From positions 11,284,001-11,348,000 of the forward strand of contig CM066201.1 in the NCBI GenBank assembly GCA_033675215.1: a stretch of 64,000 nucleotides of DNA. The letters run 5' to 3'. Position numbers and translations under genes: made by a program. The notes below the pieces were generated by a model, which saw only the letters and a list, made by a program, of their open reading frames with translations, was not told where the DNA came from and searched no databases. Of this stretch, positions 52,877-64,000 are shown piece after piece (within the stretch, counting starts at the first letter, position 1; each line of letters begins with the position of its first letter). The DNA is from Rhodiola kirilowii (lineage: Eukaryota > Streptophyta > Magnoliopsida > Saxifragales > Crassulaceae).

Positions 52877-54772
52877 ATGTCTACCAACTACGAAAACGAG
52901 CCTTGGAACGATGGGGTCTATGTCTCGCTACTCCGCGAAGAGATCATCAACACTAAGCAATCGCGGGACGAAACTTTGGACGAGTACTTAGCATGCTTTG
53001 ACTCCATGATGGAGAGCTACCCGCACCATGGATTCACCAGACTCAATCTTCTTCAAATATTTCTCGGTGGAATGATGCCACTTGAACGGAAAAGATTTAA
53101 TGATGTAGTAGGATGTTCACTCAGGAAGTTAACCATAGGTGAAGCCTGGCGCCTCATAAATGATTTGGCAAAGAACACAAAACAGGGTCAGTGGCACCAA
53201 ACTAAAAATAAGGCACCGACAATGAAAGTGGACTCAGTGCAAGACGAGCCCGACTCCACACCTATTACAAGCTTACCCGTAACAAAACAGAAAAAAGACA
53301 TCGGTACAAGGGTAGTAATGGACGTGGAAGCAGCTCTAAAGGAACCAATATTAGAGTCAACAGGGCCAACTGAGGATGAGGACTCGCACATAACCAAAGA
53401 AGAACCAGCCAAGACGGGCCCGATCATCATTGCCAAACTAGCCGAGCCACTCGAACCGATGCTTGCTGAGACGGACCTGGCCCTTGTGGTGGAAGTCCCC
53501 CAGCTTGACCCCTTGTTTTCTAAGCATATCACGGCCACCAGAGACGAGGTGATCAATGATAAAGTGCTAGACGAGTTGAAGGAGATGCATGAGCCAAAAC
53601 AACCAACGAAGGAGCTGCCACTCGTCACAAGTCAAGAAGAGCCTCCTGAAGGGTGTAAGGACCAAGGACGGCCAATCATCTCTTCCATAAAAAAGAGGGT
53701 CAAAAAGGTCACATGCTTAAGGTCGCTTGGCAAAAGACAGAAATTCCAAAACTACAAAGGTGCCAACCGGCCATACATGAAGAAGCTGGCAGGAAACTTA
53801 AAACAATTGGGAACTGCGCTACACCAATATCAGGAAAAAACTGACGGGGCAATTTCAGAATTGACCAAACAAATATCTCACCTCGCCTCAGTAATATCAA
53901 CGATCACTAGCGAACCTGGCAAACTCCCTTCACAGACCATTCAGAATCCAAAGGCGAATCTTAGCATGGTAACAATGTCAGATATAAAAGAGGCGCTGAA
54001 AGAAGACCAATCCATCAACAATGGAACATGGATCAAGCATACTGATTATGGAAGCTCAGACTCTGACAATCTCAGGAGAGACTTTCCACCTCACATCTAT
54101 GCGCCAAAACAAGGCATTTACCCAGAAGATTAGGTGACCCAAGAGAATGATGAAAAAATAAAAAAACAAAATGACCTGATAGCAAGAAAGCGCTTCACTT
54201 GGAGCCCTGAGGTATATCTAGAAATGAGCAAGGACCCAGGAGCCTTCACAGTAACATGTGTTTTCGGCAAAACCCCAATTCATCATTGCCTAATAGATCT
54301 TGGGGCCTCGGTCAACATTCTGCCATACCCTCTTTATTACGCTTTAGAGCTTGGTCCATTGAAGTCACCAATAATATCCCTCGAGTTAGGAGACAAGACG
54401 TGCATCCAACCAGTTGGAGTGCTAGAAAGCTTTCTGCTCCGTGTTGGAAATGTCGTTGTTCCTACAGACTTTTACGTGATACCAATCCAAGACTCCAGCA
54501 AGGACGACCCTCCAACAATCATTTTAGGACGACCATTCCTTTACACAACTGGAGCCAAGATCAACATGGGCAAGGGCTCGTTATCACTTGCATTCAGTGG
54601 CAGAACCTCATATTATAACATTTATGGTGATAGCCGCGCGAAACCTTTAGAACAATGGAACCCTGACCCAAGCACATCATCCCCCAAGAACTCAGGAAAG
54701 GAGAAGGCTAGAATCAACACAGGAATAGTGGCAAAATTCGACTTAAGCCACCCATGGGACCCCAACCAATGA
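52877..54772 (+). CDS. gag-protease coding region of A, unit 1
   Basis: Starts MSTNYENEPWNDGVYVSLLR about 50 bases after the primer site. A short gag core has REEIINTKQSRDETLDEYLA, MMESYPHHGFTRLNLLQIFL and IGEAWRLINDLAKNTKQ, related to the D/G gag but without its N-terminal part. A long acidic linker follows, then a coiled coil (ISELTKQISHLASVISTI) and the Athila linker motif PGKLPSQTIQNPK. The second half is a retropepsin-like domain (CLIDLGASVNILPYPLYYAL, VPTDFYVIPIQD, IILGRPFLYTTGAKI). It ends KFDLSHPWDPNQ, like the integrase end of B and C. A gag-protease unit with no RT or integrase. Two adjoining ORFs, so not a single open frame. Enzymes would have to come from a partner such as C. Confidence 0.85.
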
Positions 54773-56188
54773 TCAAGAACGAGGTACTGTCGAGCCAACG
54801 ACGTTAAACAAGTGCACTGGTCGGGAGGTAACCCGACACTATCTTACTTTTCTGCACTTTTAATTTCTGTCATTTAAATTTCCAATAAGCGCTCTCACCC
54901 ACTTTTTGTATAGAAGGAATATCTTTCATGTAGGAATTAAGTTTGGAGCAAGACCGGATCAGCCAGGCAGCTTCCGTGAATTTACCGGGCCTGCGCTGAG
55001 AGTTCGAGGCCCCAGCCAGACTCCCTCGATTATCTAGCCTCATGCCATGTCGTTTGCACGACACAGTAAAAGGGAGTTCTGTTCTTCTTTTTCCTTAATG
55101 TCATTTCCTTCTCTTGTATATATTTGCATGACTTTTGAACTAAGGCACGCCTTCGTTCAAAAGTGTGGGGTGAGAACCATTTGCATGTTTTTCTTTTCTT
55201 TTTTAATAATATCTTTTTGAGAATGTGAACTTGAGAATGTGAAAAAGATAGATCATAATTCATGCATCAACCTTGTGAAAATTCAACTGTTTAAAAACTT
55301 AGAATGTAACTTCTCATTTGTCCTTTGTGCCGAGATAACCTAGGGATGTGGAGTTGATAGAAATTGCCCTAGAGAGGCTTGGCAAGCACTTGAAGGATCA
55401 GATCAAACTATATGGTTTTCGAAGTCAGTGGAGGCTGCACTTCAGGTTTCGGTGAATAATTGAAGTCAACTCTGCCTTGAAGCATCTATGTAAAAGGCAA
55501 GGACGGGAATCAAACCGTCCTCTCTCTAGTCAAAGTAGCAGAGAAAATAGATGAGCGACCCTCATCTTGACCCGCGCGAAACAACAAAGATGAGAGGAGC
55601 GGGGAGGTATTTCCATATGCTTGCGGGCGATGATTGGACCTCCCAAGAAGGCAAAAAACAAGATGGACTAGCAAGTCACAAAGAAGCAAACAACTCAAAG
55701 AAGAAAATCAAAAGAGGCCTAAGGCCCAAAAATGTGAAGGTTTTAACCGAGCAAAAGTGAAGCACTCAACAACGTCAAATCAAAAGCTAAAGGCAAATCA
55801 CTACAAAAAGCAGTCCATCGCCAAAGAAGAAGAAAGAAAAAAAAGAAAAAAATCAAGAAAAGGCTCAACTCACTGAAACCCGAATCGAATCACGTCCTAG
55901 AGAAAGCTACAAGAAAACCATATAGTGCGAGACGGTCCCGAAGGTGTAGTCCAGGAGCCTGAAAAGGGCTATCTCCCGAAACATCCGAAATAATTTGCAT
56001 CTCAGCACGAAGGTACACGTATCAAGTTTCTTCTACTTATTTACGCAGTTTAATTTAGTAACAAGTAGTAATGCATGAATTAGGAAAAATCGAGTACCAC
56101 AATCTTATTTTCATATTTTAACCAACTTACTTAGTAACGCCCTTATAAAGCATTGTTCGGGACGAACAACTAAAAGTGTGGGGTTATC
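54773..56188 (+). other. 3' noncoding region of A, unit 1
   Basis: GTCGGG / CCCGAC hairpin at 54820-54837, AGGACGG / CCGTCCT hairpin at 55500-55521, small ORF at 55551-55760, polypurine tract AAAAGTGTGGGG at 56172-56183 right before the middle LTR. Confidence 0.75.
55551..55760 (+). CDS. small conserved ORF in Athila 3' region (A unit 1, 69 aa)
   Basis: Starts MSDPHLDPRETTKMRGAG, then RYFHMLAGDDWTSQEG, and ends in a lysine-rich tail (KEANNSKKKIKRGLRPKNVK) closing with LTEQK, the same close as the C copy. Predicted basic and soluble. Retained in the same place even though this element has no RT or integrase, so if it is translated it may act in cis for the element. No recognised domain. Confidence 0.42.
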   Translation: MSDPHLDPRETTKMRGAGRYFHMLAGDDWTSQEGKKQDGLASHKEANNSKKKIKRGLRPKNVKVLTEQK

Positions 56189-57893
56189 TGATGGACCACA
56201 ATTGTATGAATCATAAACATAGTTAAACCCACCAAATTAGACTGTTTGTCTATCTAACTTCGATGTTTTAGTCCCGATACATTTCTACAGGGTATTTCAG
56301 AGCTTAGAGAGAATACACGCTAAGGAAGAGCTTTTAGCACAGAAAAGATATCAGGAGACAATCCAAGGTCAAGATCAGACGCTGAATGAAGAAATCTAAA
56401 GATCCTGACTTGGAATCATTCAAAACAAATCAAACCGAAGAGAAACCGAAGACAATCCGGAGCTGGAATACACCGATAGTTTTGTGCAAACTGCACAAAA
56501 CTCACAACCACTCTCCTCATGCCACATGGACCGGCGGCTTTCTCCTCACATCCACCCCTCCTCCTCTCCCCTTCCTCCACATGTCACCCTCTCCTCCATC
56601 CATGCCCAAAGCCGCCGGCGGCTTTGCCTTCTCCTCTCCCCTTGTGACACTTGTCTTCCTCTCCTCTTCCCCCCATCTCCACCCTTGGATGCCAAACCAC
56701 ATGCCCTCATCTTGGCCCTCCATTCCCCTCCCCTTAGCCTATAAATACCAAGCTCTCCTCCTCATTTCAAATCATCCCAAAATTGTGTAAAACACTTCTC
56801 TCTCTAAGTTTGTTACTATGTAAAGTTTGGTTTGATATCAATAAAAGTTCAGTTTGTTCTCAAATACTTTAGTTCGATCTTGAGTACTCCTGTTGGTTCT
56901 TGAGTACTCAAGTTTTCAGTTACAGTTCAAGAGTTACTCCTGTTTGTTCTTGAGTAATCTCTTTCTCTTCTCTCTTTACTCCTGTTTGTTCTTGAGTATT
57001 CTTTTCCAAATCCCTAAGTATTTAGTTATGATGTCCAACTCTATGGATATTCGTAACTAAACTCTTCATTCGGTTGAAGGGGAGTTCTTGTTTTATAAAA
57101 TGTTTTACTTCGTTTAGTTTCTTTTCTCTGTATTCAAAACTTGTTCTATGTGCCATTTATAAGGTCAGACTTTCCAAGGTTGAGTGGAAGCTACGAAAGG
57201 GCAAAACTCTTCTGTGGGAAGTCGTGAACATACTCGGGTAAGTGGATGCTACGAAAGGGCAAAGCTTATCTGAGGAGTTCGATCTATCTTTAAAACCATT
57301 TGGAAACTGGACCAAAGGGACCAAATGGATGCACAAAAGGCTAAGATACTTCGAAAGGAGGAATTAGTCTGAAGTAGAACAAGGGTTTACAAACAGTGTG
57401 GCAAATTGAGCGCTACGAAAGGGCCTCGATACACGTTTGAATACTTAGAAGGGTTACTAAAAGAATGAACAGGATATAATACAAGGCCCCCCAAGACCGA
57501 ATACTTCTCTCGCAATTACAAAACCCCTTTGTCTTTACTTTTATTGTTCAATCAACTGCAACCATCAACCGCTCACAATTCGGAGGACTTGCAATTCACG
57601 CATCACCCACTGTAAGTCTTCGCTTTTAATTTCAGTATTTACTTTTCTGTAATTTACTTTTCAGCACTCAAAACCAAAACCAACTAAAAAGTCACGTAGT
57701 TGTTAGCACTAAAACCTCAACCAACCTAAAACACGCTCCTTCGCTGAACAAATCCCTTAAAGAATAACCTATCCCCCTAATTCCTCTGGGTTCGACCCCT
57801 ACTTACCAAGTACTACCCAGTAGTATAGTTGCGAGTAGCGGACTATTATAAATTTATTTGCACAAATCGCTCTGACGACAAGCGGTTCTGTCA
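56189..57893 (+). repeat. middle LTR of A (1705 bp), recombinant
   Basis: At each site where the outer LTRs differ, the left part (to at least the palindrome at 56608-56625) agrees with the third LTR and the right part (from about 57013) agrees with the first. The switch lies in the roughly 400 bp between, which is identical in all three. TATA box at 56740-56746. Confidence 0.95.
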
Positions 57894-57896
57894 AAT

Positions 57897-57914
57897 TGGC
57901 GCCGTTGCCGGGGA
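57897..57914 (+). other. primer-binding site of A, unit 2
   Basis: Identical to the unit 1 site. Confidence 0.9.
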
Positions 57915-57962
57915 ATTAGCCATCGGATAAGTTCTTCGAATCAAACTCGCTTTAATGTAACC

Positions 57963-59858
57963 ATGTCTACCAACTACGAAAACGAGCCTTGGAACGATGG
58001 GGTCTATGTCTCGCTACTCCGCGAAGAGATCATCAACACTAAGCAATCGCGGGACGAAACTTTGGACGAGTACTTAGCATGCTTTGACTCCATGATGGAG
58101 AGCTACCCGCACCATGGATTCACCAGACTCAATCTTCTTCAAATATTTCTCGGTGGAATGATGCCACTTGAACGGAAAAGATTTAATGATGTAGTAGGAT
58201 GTTCACTCAGGAAGTTAACCATAGGTGAAGCCTGGCGCCTCATAAATGATTTGGCAAAGAACACAAAACAGGGTCAGTGGCACCAAACTAAAAATAAGGC
58301 ACCGACAATGAAAGTGGACTCAGTGCAAGACGAGCCCGACTCCACACCTATTACAAGCTTACCCGTAACAAAACAGAAAAAAGACATCGGTACAAGGGTA
58401 GTAATGGACGTGGAAGCAGCTCTAAAGGAACCAATATTAGAGTCAACAGGGCCAACTGAGGATGAGGACTCGCACATAACCAAAGAAGAACCAGCCAAGA
58501 CGGGCCCGATCATCATTGCCAAACTAGCCGAGCCACTCGAACCGATGCTTGCTGAGACGGACCTGGCCCTTGTGGTGGAAGTCCCCCAGCTTGACCCCTT
58601 GTTTTCTAAGCATATCACGGCCACCAGAGACGAGGTGATCAATGATAAAGTGCTAGACGAGTTGAAGGAGATGCATGAGCCAAAACAACCAACGAAGGAG
58701 CTGCCACTCGTCACAAGTCAAGAAGAGCCTCCTGAAGGGTGTAAGGACCAAGGACGGCCAATCATCTCTTCCATAAAAAAGAGGGTCAAAAAGGTCACAT
58801 GCTTAAGGTCGCTTGGCAAAAGACAGAAATTCCAAAACTACAAAGGTGCCAACCGGCCATACATGAAGAAGCTGGCAGGAAACTTAAAACAATTGGGAAC
58901 TGCGCTACACCAATATCAGGAAAAAACTGACGGGGCAATTTCAGAATTGACCAAACAAATATCTCACCTCGCCTCAGTAATATCAACGATCACTAGCGAA
59001 CCTGGCAAACTCCCTTCACAGACCATTCAGAATCCAAAGGCGAATCTTAGCATGGTAACAATGTCAGATATAAAAGAGGCGCTGAAAGAAGACCAATCCA
59101 TCAACAATGGAACATGGATCAAGCATACTGATTATGGAAGCTCAGACTCTGACAATCTCAGGAGAGACTTTCCACCTCACATCTATGCGCCAAAACAAGG
59201 CATTTACCCAGAAGATTAGGTGACCCAAGAGAATGATGAAAAAATAAAAAAACAAAATGACCTGATAGCAAGAAAGCGCTTCACTTGGAGCCCTGAGGTA
59301 TATCTAGAAATGAGCAAGGACCCAGGAGCCTTCACAGTAACATGTGTTTTCGGCAAAACCCCAATTCATCATTGCCTAATAGATCTTGGGGCCTCGGTCA
59401 ACATTCTGCCATACCCTCTTTATTACGCTTTAGAGCTTGGTCCATTGAAGTCACCAATAATATCCCTCGAGTTAGGAGACAAGACGTGCATCCAACCAGT
59501 TGGAGTGCTAGAAAGCTTTCTGCTCCGTGTTGGAAATGTCGTTGTTCCTACAGACTTTTACGTGATACCAATCCAAGACTCCAGCAAGGACGACCCTCCA
59601 ACAATCATTTTAGGACGACCATTCCTTTACACAACTGGAGCCAAGATCAACATGGGCAAGGGCTCGTTATCACTTGCATTCAGTGGCAGAACCTCATATT
59701 ATAACATTTATGGTGATAGCCGCGCGAAACCTTTAGAACAATGGAACCCTGACCCAAGCACATCATCCCCCAAGAACTCAGGAAAGGAGAAGGCTAGAAT
59801 CAACACAGGAATAGTGGCAAAATTCGACTTAAGCCACCCATGGGACCCCAACCAATGA
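57963..59858 (+). CDS. gag-protease coding region of A, unit 2
   Basis: The translation is identical to unit 1 (52877-54772) throughout, and the DNA also looks identical by eye. It carries the same gag core, coiled coil, PGKLPSQTIQNPK linker, DLGAS protease motif and DLSHPWDPNQ end. Perfect identity over the internal region, next to measurable divergence between the outer LTRs, means that the duplication is much younger than the original insertion, or that it was made in the assembly. Confidence 0.85.
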
Positions 59859-61274
59859 TCAAGAACGAGGTACTGTCGAGCCAACGACGTTAAACAAGTG
59901 CACTGGTCGGGAGGTAACCCGACACTATCTTACTTTTCTGCACTTTTAATTTCTGTCATTTAAATTTCCAATAAGCGCTCTCACCCACTTTTTGTATAGA
60001 AGGAATATCTTTCATGTAGGAATTAAGTTTGGAGCAAGACCGGATCAGCCAGGCAGCTTCCGTGAATTTACCGGGCCTGCGCTGAGAGTTCGAGGCCCCA
60101 GCCAGACTCCCTCGATTATCTAGCCTCATGCCATGTCGTTTGCACGACACAGTAAAAGGGAGTTCTGTTCTTCTTTTTCCTTAATGTCATTTCCTTCTCT
60201 TGTATATATTTGCATGACTTTTGAACTAAGGCACGCCTTCGTTCAAAAGTGTGGGGTGAGAACCATTTGCATGTTTTTCTTTTCTTTTTTAATAATATCT
60301 TTTTGAGAATGTGAACTTGAGAATGTGAAAAAGATAGATCATAATTCATGCATCAACCTTGTGAAAATTCAACTGTTTAAAAACTTAGAATGTAACTTCT
60401 CATTTGTCCTTTGTGCCGAGATAACCTAGGGATGTGGAGTTGATAGAAATTGCCCTAGAGAGGCTTGGCAAGCACTTGAAGGATCAGATCAAACTATATG
60501 GTTTTCGAAGTCAGTGGAGGCTGCACTTCAGGTTTCGGTGAATAATTGAAGTCAACTCTGCCTTGAAGCATCTATGTAAAAGGCAAGGACGGGAATCAAA
60601 CCGTCCTCTCTCTAGTCAAAGTAGCAGAGAAAATAGATGAGCGACCCTCATCTTGACCCGCGCGAAACAACAAAGATGAGAGGAGCGGGGAGGTATTTCC
60701 ATATGCTTGCGGGCGATGATTGGACCTCCCAAGAAGGCAAAAAACAAGATGGACTAGCAAGTCACAAAGAAGCAAACAACTCAAAGAAGAAAATCAAAAG
60801 AGGCCTAAGGCCCAAAAATGTGAAGGTTTTAACCGAGCAAAAGTGAAGCACTCAACAACGTCAAATCAAAAGCTAAAGGCAAATCACTACAAAAAGCAGT
60901 CCATCGCCAAAGAAGAAGAAAGAAAAAAAAGAAAAAAATCAAGAAAAGGCTCAACTCACTGAAACCCGAATCGAATCACGTCCTAGAGAAAGCTACAAGA
61001 AAACCATATAGTGCGAGACGGTCCCGAAGGTGTAGTCCAGGAGCCTGAAAAGGGCTATCTCCCGAAACATCCGAAATAATTTGCATCTCAGCACGAAGGT
61101 ACACGTATCAAGTTTCTTCTACTTATTTACGCAGTTTAATTTAGTAACAAGTAGTAATGCATGAATTAGGAAAAATCGAGTACCACAATCTTATTTTCAT
61201 ATTTTAACCAACTTACTTAGTAACGCCCTTATAAAGCATTGTTCGGGACGAACAACTAAAAGTGTGGGGTTATC
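59859..61274 (+). other. 3' noncoding region of A, unit 2
   Basis: Copy of 54773-56188: hairpins at 59906-59923 and 60586-60607, small ORF at 60637-60846, polypurine tract at 61258-61269. Confidence 0.75.
60637..60846 (+). CDS. small conserved ORF in Athila 3' region (A unit 2, 69 aa)
   Basis: Identical to the unit 1 copy at 55551-55760. See that entry for motifs and doubts about coding status. Confidence 0.42.
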   Translation: MSDPHLDPRETTKMRGAGRYFHMLAGDDWTSQEGKKQDGLASHKEANNSKKKIKRGLRPKNVKVLTEQK

Positions 61275-62979
61275 TGATGGACCACAATTGTATGAATCAT
61301 AAACATAGTTAAACCCACCAAATTAGACTGTTTGTCTATCTAACTTCGATGTTTTAGTCCCGATACATTTCTACAGGGTATTTCAGAGCTTAGAGAGAAT
61401 ACACGCTAAGGAAGAGCTTTTAGCACAGAAAAGATATCAGGAGACAATCCAAGGTCAAGATCAGACGCTGAATGAAGAAATCTAAAGATCCTGACTTGGA
61501 ATCATTCAAAACAAATCAAACCGAAGAGAAACCGAAGACAATCCGGAGCTGGAATACACCGATAGTTTTGTGCAAACTGCACAAAACTCACAACCACTCT
61601 CCTCATGCCACATGGACCGGCGGCTTTCTCCTCACATCCACCCCTCCTCCTCTCCCCTTCCTCCACATGTCACCCTCTCCTCCATCCATGCCCAAAGCCG
61701 CCGGCGGCTTTGCCTTCTCCTCTCCCCTTGTGACACTTGTCTTCCTCTCCTCTTCCCCCCATCTCCACCCTTGGATGCCAAACCACATGCCCTCATCTTG
61801 GCCCTCCATTCCCCTCCCCTTAGCCTATAAATACCAAGCTCTCCTCCTCATTTCAAATCATCCCAAAATTGTGTAAAACACTTCTCTCTCTAAGTTTGTT
61901 ACTATGTAAAGTTTGGTTTGATATCAATAAAAGTTCAGTTTGTTCTCAAATACTTTAGTTCGATCTTGAGTACTCCTGTTGGTTCTTGAGTACTCAAGTT
62001 TTCAGTTACAGTTCAAGAGTTACTCCTGTTTGTTCTTGAGTAATCTCTTTCTCTTCTCTCTTTACTCCTGTTTGTTCTTGAGTATTCTTTTCCAAATCCC
62101 CAAGTATTTAGTTATGATGTCCAACTCTATGGATATTCGTAACTAAACTCTTCATTCGGTTGAAGGGGAGTTCTTGTTTTATAAAATGTTTTACTTCGTT
62201 TAGTTTCTTTTCTCTGTATTCAAAACTTGTTCTATGTGCCATTTATAAGGTCAGACTTTCCAAGGTTGAGTGGAAGCTACGAAAGGGCAAAACTCTTCTG
62301 TGGGAAGTCGTGAACATACTCGGGTAAGTGGATGCTACGAAAGGGCAAAGCTTATCTGAGGAGTTCGATCTATCTTTAAAACCATTTGGAAACTGGACCA
62401 AAGGGACCAAATGGATGCACAAAAGGCTAAGATACTTCGAAAGGAGGAATTAGTCTGAAGTAGAACAAGGGTTTACAAACAGTGTGGCAAATTGAGCGCT
62501 ACGAAGGGGCCTCGATACACGTTTGAATACTTAGAAGGGTTACTAAAAGAATGAACAGGATATAATACAAGGCCCCCCAAGACCGAATACTTCTCTCGCA
62601 ATTACAAAACCCCTTTGTCTTTACTTTTATTGTTCAATCAACTGCAACCATCAACCGCTCACAATCCGGAGGACTTGCAATTCACGCATCACCCACTGTA
62701 AGTCTTCGCTTTTAATTTCAGTATTTACTTTTCTGTAATTTACTTTTCAGCACTCAAAACCAAAACCAACTAAAAAGTCACGTAGTTGTTAGCACTAAAA
62801 CCTCAACCAACCTAAAACACGCTCCTTCGCTGAACAAATCCCTTAAAGAATAACCTATCCCCCTAATTCCTCTGGGTTCGACCCCTACTTACCAAGTACT
62901 ACCCAGTAGTATAGTTGCGAGTAGCGGACTATTATAAATTTATTTGCACAAATCGCTCTGACGACAAGCGGTTCTGTCA
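61275..62979 (+). repeat. third LTR of A (1705 bp)
   Basis: TATA box at 61826-61832, GCC-box palindrome at 61694-61711. Ends CTGTCA at 62979, followed by the CCTTC duplication and J's RT. Three single differences from the middle LTR, all in its right half. Confidence 0.95.
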
Positions 62980-62984
62980 CCTTC

Positions 62985-63360
62985 CCTTCGTTCAAAAGGA
63001 AGAGTGTCTTGTCCACCTCTCCTCTGACATATCCGTGAGACAGTAGAATCTGTGACAGTCTCTCATACCTTGTTCCTCTCGAACTAATGTAGCTCTTCTT
63101 GCATGACATTGACCCATTCTGGATCCTTGAGCTCTTCTGCTACTGTCTTTGGTTCTGCAAGAGAGCCAAAGGACGCAAATACACAAAAATGATACAAATT
63201 ATCTAGATTTACCTGATCCTGCGATATGTAACACTGGTGGTCCCTCAGCCTTGCCGGTGGCTGTATAACTCTCCCATCGCTTGTAGTCCTGGATTCCCCC
63301 TCAGTGCCCGGAACATCCCCTGTCCAGATACCAGGGTCGGGGCCTCACTTCTGCGAGAGA
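62985..63360 (-). pseudogene. RT and protease remnants of J, right of A
   Basis: On the minus strand, [20 protein letters not shown] and TLFLLNEGK match RT of I near 41790-41870, and continue J's RT from the other side of A. Upstream are short stretches alignable to the RT start (EPKTVAEELKDPEWVNVMQEE-like) and to the protease start. Integrase and most of RT are not recognised. Part of a broken element. Confidence 0.65.
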
Positions 63361-63364
63361 GAGA

Positions 63365-63949
63365 TTAGTTTTTATGAACCCAGACAAGCTTGGGCTTACT
63401 GGGTTTTGGGACAGTTTTAACAGTAGAAGGAAACTTTAAAGGACGGGAATCATTATCATCAGCGAGACTGATTTTCCCCCTGGGAGTTCTCCTGGGTCGT
63501 CCGTAGATGGCTGTGTCATGGTGAGACAGAATCCATTCAGCTCTGTCTTCCCTTCTATGAGGAGAAACCTTTCTCCTAGGGACATAAGCAGTACTGGCCT
63601 TTCTCTGATAGCTGCGACTCCTCTCGTTGGCTTCTTTCCATTTCTCACAGTTTGCTCTGTAATGGCCAGAGTGACCACAGTGCCAGCAGTCACGGTAATA
63701 GAGGCTGCCAGTTTTCTTGTGTCTCTCTAAGGGCACAGGTCTCCTGTTTCTCCGTGCCTGAGAGTCGATCGAGAAAGGTTGACGGTTGGAACTCATCTCC
63801 TTCCAAATTTCAAAGGCCTTCCCACCCTTAAAAAGTCCAGAGTCATTGTCATGGAGATGACTCTCCTTCAGAGATGCGGCTGCTCTTCCCGGCTGTCTTG
63901 TGGGTTCCGGCTTTCTCTGCTGATGGGAGCCCTCTCCAACTTCAGTCAT
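63365..63949 (-). pseudogene. gag C-terminal region of J with second zinc knuckle
   Basis: About 195 residues on the minus strand, starting MTEVGEGSHQQRKPEPTRQP. It matches the last part of the gag region in I (39003-39452) and has the CCHC knuckle CWHCGHSGHYRANC near residue 93, with basic, arginine-rich flanks typical of nucleic-acid binding. The end (TVPKPSKPKLVWVHKN) also matches I. The rest of gag and the 5' LTR lie beyond the window. Confidence 0.8.
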
Positions 63950-64000
63950 TGGTCCCTTTCCTTTGGCAGTCCTTCTGTTTGTCGCCTCTTCATCAGTTTC

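Larger units (their letters stand above)
51104..62979 (+). mobile_element. Athila-type non-autonomous element A as a tandem array (3 LTRs, 2 internal regions)
   Basis: LTR 51104-52807, internal, LTR 56189-57893, internal, LTR 61275-62979, with a single perfect target duplication CCTTC outside (51099-51103 and 62980-62984). Repeat period 5086 bp. Both internal regions look identical. The middle LTR carries the third LTR's variants in its left part and the first LTR's variants in its right part, as expected from unequal crossing-over between the 3' and 5' LTRs of two copies. The outer LTRs differ at about five single sites plus one clustered patch (roughly 0.3-0.6%). Each unit has gag, a protease-like domain and the 3' noncoding region. 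No RT or integrase. Looks whole for a non-autonomous element, about one interruption per unit. Confidence 0.95.
47144..64000 (-). mobile_element. Sirevirus-type element J (minus strand, runs off the window), with A nested in it
   Basis: Read on the minus strand from the right edge: end of gag, reduced protease/RT remnants, [Athila A 51104-62979], RT/RNase H end, spacer, env-like coiled coil, polypurine tracts and a 1131-bp 3' LTR (47144-48274). LTR ends, polypurine tracts, second zinc knuckle and coiled coil are related to those of I, so J is a sister subfamily with a longer LTR. Broken: parts of pol are not recognised, and there are many interruptions. A's TSD (CCTTC) lies inside J's RT. Confidence 0.85.

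Noticed and set aside
51104-62979. Two independent A insertions side by side
   Set aside because: Only one outer target duplication, a shared middle LTR and no host sequence between; the recombinant LTR fits one insertion followed by unequal crossing-over (or an assembly error).

Overview
This window looks like heterochromatin of a flowering plant, probably a eudicot. It is almost wholly nested LTR retrotransposons, and I found no host gene, rRNA, tRNA or CRISPR array. Two lineages dominate. The first is Ty3/gypsy of the Athila type: LTRs of 1.5-1.8 kb beginning TGATGGACCA and ending in TCA, a tRNA-Asp-type primer site TGGCGCCGTTGCCGGGGA, an FMDD reverse transcriptase and a DLGAS aspartic protease. 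The second is Ty1/copia of the Sirevirus type: a tRNA-Met primer site TGGTATCAGAGC, YVDD reverse transcriptase, an env-like ORF after pol, and several polypurine tracts before the 3' LTR. All are treated here as fossils. Element names (A-K, L0) are mine.

Layout. 1-67: edge of an Athila LTR (L0) inserted into D. 68-2504: Athila D (minus; gag start and one LTR), itself inserted into the 3' LTR of B. 2505-21661: Athila B (minus). Inside B's 5' LTR lies Athila C (8828-20466, minus, TSD CCATC), and inside C's integrase lies solo LTR K (12155-13929, plus). 21662 to about 35260: Sirevirus E (plus), broken, carrying B in its 5' LTR and Athila G (24261-32056) in pol. G carries solo LTR H (25096-26583, TSD CAATC). 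35261-36499: a stretch with a tRNA-derived SINE (16-bp TSD) and a LINE-like poly-A tail. 36500-46565: Sirevirus I, young, 833-bp LTRs, TSD AGACA. 46566-47143: no recognised feature. 47144-64000: Sirevirus J (minus, runs off the window), carrying Athila A (51104-62979, TSD CCTTC).

How the parts fit. B and C encode (or once encoded) gag, protease and integrase, and C also RT/RNase H. A and G (and D as far as seen) carry divergent gag, or gag plus protease, yet share LTR ends, primer site, 3' noncoding region and even the last residues of the coding region (DLSHPWDPNQ) with B and C. This is the pattern of non-autonomous families mobilised by an autonomous partner.

Most notable observations. (1) A is a tandem LTR-internal-LTR-internal-LTR array whose middle LTR is a clean recombinant of the outer two. 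(2) The Athila LTR leaders carry several sets of predicted RNA hairpins whose stems change in a compensatory way between families: a tandem hairpin array, a family-specific hairpin word repeated 2-5 times in fixed contexts, a mid-leader stem, and a U5-end stem next to the primer site. (3) A small conserved ORF (MSDPHLD...) and two conserved hairpins sit in the 3' noncoding region of every copy with that region. Ages, counts of differences and element boundaries were judged by eye.
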